Source of the DNA: Botrytis cinerea B05.10
Taxonomy: Eukaryota; Ascomycota; Leotiomycetes; Helotiales; Sclerotiniaceae
Direction: 5' to 3'
Length of the DNA: 64,000 nucleotides
Assembly (NCBI RefSeq): GCF_000143535.2
Contig: NC_037311.1
Span: 1,054,001 to 1,118,000 of the forward strand
Below are positions 60,570-64,000 of the stretch, one piece after another. A model generated the notes under the pieces. That model saw nothing but the letters and a program-made list of their open reading frames with translations, had not been told where the DNA came from and did no database searches. Numbering within the stretch: the stretch's first letter is position 1; each line of letters starts with the position of its first letter. The position numbers and the translations under genes are program-made.

Positions 60570-62032
60570 CTAATTTTCCAATTTCTCCGCAAACCCTTTT
60601 TCTTCGAGCTCTTTCGAGCTCTCATCCGGCACCAGCGCAACTTCTGAGCCAGTGGCTTTTGAGTCAGATCCCAGATTATTCCAGGCAGCTTTGTTCTTCT
60701 TCCTCTCTCCCGCCCCCTCACTTTTATACTGATATCCTCTCATTCTTGGTCCTTGTCCACTCTTTTCTGGTAGCTCACTATCGTATTTCCTGGCAAACTC
60801 TTCGCAGTCTTTCTCAAATGTGCCTTCTTTGATACTCTTTCGTATCGACGTGAAAAACTCCGAAAGAACATAATGGTTGTGCACTTGGAGTAAGACCCAC
60901 CCGAGCATTTCTTTGGCTGAAAGTAAATGCTGAATGAATGCTCTGTGGTGGGAAGTGCATGCGTAGCATTTGCAAGATTCAGAAAGAGGAAGCAAGGAAG
61001 TAGCATGAGCTGCAGTCCACATATCAATACCCAGCGGAAGGACTGAACCGGTTTCATTTGGAGATTGAGAGTTGGCAGGAGATGCGAATTCAAAGGTTAA
61101 TGCGATCCCAGCATCCGTTGCAAAATTGATGAACGGAATGGTAAAAATGTCCATTCCGAGCGAAATTTGACGAAGTACATGATGAGGAGATGATGGCTCA
61201 TCTAACGAGAGGCGAGGGAGTAAAGACATGGCTGTAGTCTCTGGAATTTCTGGGAGTAAGTTTGAATCATAGAAAGCTAAACCCGAGACCTCATCCACCA
61301 GTTCGTCAGATACATAATTTATGTACTCCCATTGGCTTTGATAATCGATGGGCAATACTGGTGCAAAAACGGGTTGTTCCTCGACTTTGTCGGCCAAGAG
61401 CTGAGCCAACCACTGCCCACTTCTATCGCCCATCTTAGCGGTGCGTTTTGCACCTGCTATGGTGCTATAGGGGACATCCGCGAGCCCAATAGCGATATCT
61501 GGGCGTAAAGTTGCGATTGAATCGATGTAGGACTTGTTAGACAGAGGTTGAAATCCTGTGGATGTAAATACAGAAATAGCTGTATTACTGTTGCCATTAG
61601 GGGCTGTAACGGCAGGTGTCCGTCTTGGTGCCAAAAGAGATATGGTAGATCTGGACAAGGCCGTAAAAGCATGAAGAGGTGGTTCTGCTCCAGGACAGTT
61701 CAAGATAGGAGATATGGTTGTTTTATTACTCTTTTCTATGACTAGAAAAGATCAGAACGAATATAAACACGTGATAACATGATGTGAAACCTACAATCTT
61801 CCAATGCAAAATGAACACCCGGTACTTTTGCATGTGCTGCAATTACATCTGGCGTCATATGAGGTATAACACCTCTAGAGGTAATTGCTAGAAAATCCGG
61901 GGTTTCCAAATCTTTCCGTCCTTCCAGAGTAATTCTTCCGAGCCTTGGTCCAGAGGCATTGTGATCCAAAGTGTTCAAAATTTGAAATCCGAGCCTCGTA
62001 GGGTTTTTGGGAGCCATATTGATGGCGGACAT
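60570..62032 (-). CDS. QTRT2: Queuine tRNA-ribosyltransferase accessory subunit 2
   Basis: Two exons (62032-61795, 61741-60570), 469 residues. The start MSAINMAPKNPTRLGFQIL gives a second in-frame ATG five codons on. TGT-family motifs include TPDFLAITSRGVIPHMTPD, RPDIAIGLADVPY and the zinc site CKCYACTSHHRAFIQHLL. Catalytic aspartate motifs of the QTRT1 subunit are not intact, as expected for the accessory chain. With QTRT1 it swaps guanine for queuine at position 34 of GUN tRNAs, often on the mitochondrial surface. The C-terminus is charged and low in complexity. Its 3' end faces that of the GH1 gene at only about 120 bases. Confidence 0.9.
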
Positions 62033-62643
62033 TTCGTCAAGTGAAATAAGTAGTATGAGCAAAGAGGTCGATTAGATATCGCCAAGATACTGAGTTTTCT
62101 GCAGGCCAGCAACCCTCAGATTATATACAGAGCGTCCGTAAATTTGAGACAAGCACTTGCAGGTTTCATAAACATCTCAAAATGTGTAATTTTGGACAAG
62201 AACTGTATATTGGCGTCGAGAACAGATATATCACATTATCTGACCAGAATATAATTTTTCCCACACTGAAGGCTTGAACGGTACTAGCACATAATATGGA
62301 CACTAGTCTTCAAGTGGTTAGCCCTATTGTCACCGCAGCTTATCCTTATCGGACATATGTCCGTGCGATAAATGTTACATTTCTCAAGTCTGACGGGAAG
62401 GGAGGAGTACTTCGAAAGCATACTTCCATTACTGCGGCACTCATCGTACATTGACTCTCTTTTGCATTGCTTTTTTCCGCTTTTGAATGAATTCAGATTA
62501 TCACAAGCATTCAGTTGTTATTTGAACCTAGGACTAACATACCCAATTTGCTACAATAGTCAAGGAAAAGCAGTCGAGCAGGCACAACCCTCGGGAATTT
62601 CGGATCAAGTTACCTTCATTTCTGGGTTTTCAAGTAAGACAAC
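62033..62643. other. Divergent promoter region
   Basis: 611 bases between the QTRT2 and LCCL-protein starts. An open frame at 62372-62749 overlaps the LCCL start in another phase and is taken as noise. Confidence 0.5.
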
Positions 62644-64000
62644 ATGGGAGACCGAAATGGTCGCGTCGATAACAGGCAGCATTTCACCGACAATGACCAC
62701 CCCGATGATCCCATTGAAGACCCTACACTCACTCAGCTTCTGCCCATGAACGAAATATCAGATGATGATTCTCCTCCTACCCCTCGGTTTTTACAAGATC
62801 AGTCTTCCTATCGGTACCTTAAATGGATTCCTACTCCGGTCAGACGTGTCAGTAAACAAGCCATTACTTGGGCGAAAGGGCCAGATCCCCCCCGCATAAA
62901 CGTCATTAAGCCTTGGTTTCCATGGCTACAGGAAGCACCATTACGACTTTTAGATCAATACATACCCAAGAGAAGACATAGGATATCGCTTCTCGTAGCA
63001 TATTACTTTTGTTGGATTCTGACTTTCGCTCTTGTCTTACGCCAGAGTACACTTGCTACCGCGATAGAGGAATGGGGAGTCCCTAGCGATATTGGATGTG
63101 GCAATACATATTGGGTAGCTGGGAACCAGTGTGGGTTGAATGGAAACGATTGTCGCCCCTTCAACGGAAGTGGATTTGCATTTAAATGTCCCGCAAACTG
63201 CGCCAGCGCAAAGGTGCTAAATCCGCGAGCTGTTGGGGCGCAAGAAATCAACTACAGGCCATTGGTGATTGGTGGACCTACAGACGATGATACTACTGCA
63301 ATTTACCGCAGTGACAGCTTCATCTGCGGATCTGCAATCCATGCTGGGGTTATCGACAATTCCAAAGGAGGTTGCGGCGTCGTATTGCTGGTTGGAGAAC
63401 ACAACAACTATCAAAGCTCGAACAGGCATGGGATTAAAAGCATTGGTTTTGATTCGACCTTCCCATCGTCATTTGCTTTCCAGAAAGGAATCACTTGCAA
63501 GGCCAAAGATTCGCGCTGGTCACTGCTATTTGTTTCTCTCACGTTCACTGTAGTGCTATCGCTTTTTACTACATCACCCGGTCTCTTTTTCTTTTCCATC
63601 TTCACTGGGCTTTTTGCTCATACTGGTCTCGGCTCTGATCCACCTAATTTTAACACCATGACTGAACTGGTCTCAAATATATTAGGGAAGTTCCTACCTG
63701 CAGCTTTCTGCGCTTTTGTCATATATAAATATATGGGCGTCGAACGTGCCTTGACTGGGCTCACGGCTCAAATTGAGAAGACTATATTATGGCTCGGGGG
63801 CTGCTGGGTTGGAACACTCTCAAATTACACTTTTGAGTGGATCCCTATTCAACGGTTGAATGCTCACGATATCAATCAACAGCCAGGTGCCAAACTTGCT
63901 CTGGCGCTTATCATCATATTCCTTATCATTATTATCGTGAAACAAGTATTCTTCTTTCGTATGGAGGGCCGTTTAATTCGCTTTCTCGGCTTGTATGGGA
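62644..64000 (+). CDS. LCCL-domain multi-spanning membrane protein (truncated by window end)
   Basis: Open from ATG 62644 to the window end without a stop or intron, 452 residues so far. The N-terminal 100 residues are cytosolic-like and acidic. A membrane segment (ISLLVAYYFCWILTFALVL) is followed by a Cys-rich LCCL domain at about residues 150-267, with CGNTYW, FKCPANCASAKVLNPRAVG, YRSDSFICGSAIHAGVI and SIGFDSTFPSSF. At least five hydrophobic segments follow. The LCCL domain would face the lumen or outside. Fungal proteins of this plan are common but their role is little known. Confidence 0.88.
   Translation, partial: MGDRNGRVDNRQHFTDNDHPDDPIEDPTLTQLLPMNEISDDDSPPTPRFLQDQSSYRYLKWIPTPVRRVSKQAITWAKGPDPPRINVIKPWFPWLQEAPLRLLDQYIPKRRHRISLLVAYYFCWILTFALVLRQSTLATAIEEWGVPSDIGCGNTYWVAGNQCGLNGNDCRPFNGSGFAFKCPANCASAKVLNPRAVGAQEINYRPLVIGGPTDDDTTAIYRSDSFICGSAIHAGVIDNSKGGCGVVLLVGEHNNYQSSNRHGIKSIGFDSTFPSSFAFQKGITCKAKDSRWSLLFVSLTFTVVLSLFTTSPGLFFFSIFTGLFAHTGLGSDPPNFNTMTELVSNILGKFLPAAFCAFVIYKYMGVERALTGLTAQIEKTILWLGGCWVGTLSNYTFEWIPIQRLNAHDINQQPGAKLALALIIIFLIIIIVKQVFFFRMEGRLIRFLGLYG

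Noticed and set aside
62372..62749. Open frame of 125 codons upstream of and across the LCCL gene start
   Set aside because: It overlaps the LCCL coding start in another phase and shows no motif.

Overview
The window is nuclear DNA of a filamentous ascomycete. Most genes carry short introns (about 45-130 nt) with GT..AG borders, many with CTAAC/CTAAT-like branch sites. The gene set (psi-producing oxygenase, Zn2Cys6 regulator, HSF-type SFL1 factor, VNX1-type exchanger, SdhC) fits Pezizomycotina. A helotialean (Leotiomycetes) origin is an inference from general character and was not tested. No rRNA, CRISPR, intact transposon or convincing tRNA was seen.

Layout: (a) 1.1-9.6 kb: a vacuolar VNX1-type cation/H+ exchanger, a GRE2-like ketoreductase with a long G-rich first intron, and an F-box protein. 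(b) 9.6-13 kb is gene-poor. (c) 13-24 kb: an SFL1-type HSF-domain factor, a DCAF4-like WD40 protein, a small ABM-fold protein, and a 1274-residue WD40 protein with an N-terminal SUMO-interaction motif that recalls Rik1-associated factor 1. (d) 25.4-34 kb: the most interesting block, holding a DHA2-type MFS exporter, a nitrilase with its full Glu-Lys-Cys triad, a Zn2Cys6 regulator and a heme-containing aldoxime-dehydratase-family enzyme. (e) 34-41 kb: a possible tiny basic protein, an ADGF/CECR1-type adenosine deaminase and a monocarboxylate-type MFS transporter. (f) 43.4-50.5 kb: a 1285-residue psi-producing oxygenase and an acyltransferase-3 protein. (g) 50.5-56.5 kb is a gene-poor stretch with possible relics. 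(h) 56.5-64 kb: SdhC, a secreted GH1 beta-glucosidase, the queuine tRNA-ribosyltransferase accessory subunit, and an LCCL-domain membrane protein cut by the window end.

The genes in (d) suggest one pathway. An aldoxime or similar C=N-OH compound would be dehydrated to a nitrile, the nitrilase would make the acid, the Zn2Cys6 protein would control the genes and the MFS protein would move substrate or product. Two matching 17-bp sites of form G-CGG-N9-CCG-C lie about 240 bp upstream of the nitrilase start and about 230 bp upstream of the dehydratase start, so the two enzymes may share one regulator. The dehydratase keeps the probable proximal heme His but seems to lack the distal Ser and His of characterised bacterial enzymes, so its chemistry may differ.

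Gene models were assembled by hand. Exon borders were chosen so that splice signals and reading phase agree. All family calls come from motif recognition without any database search.
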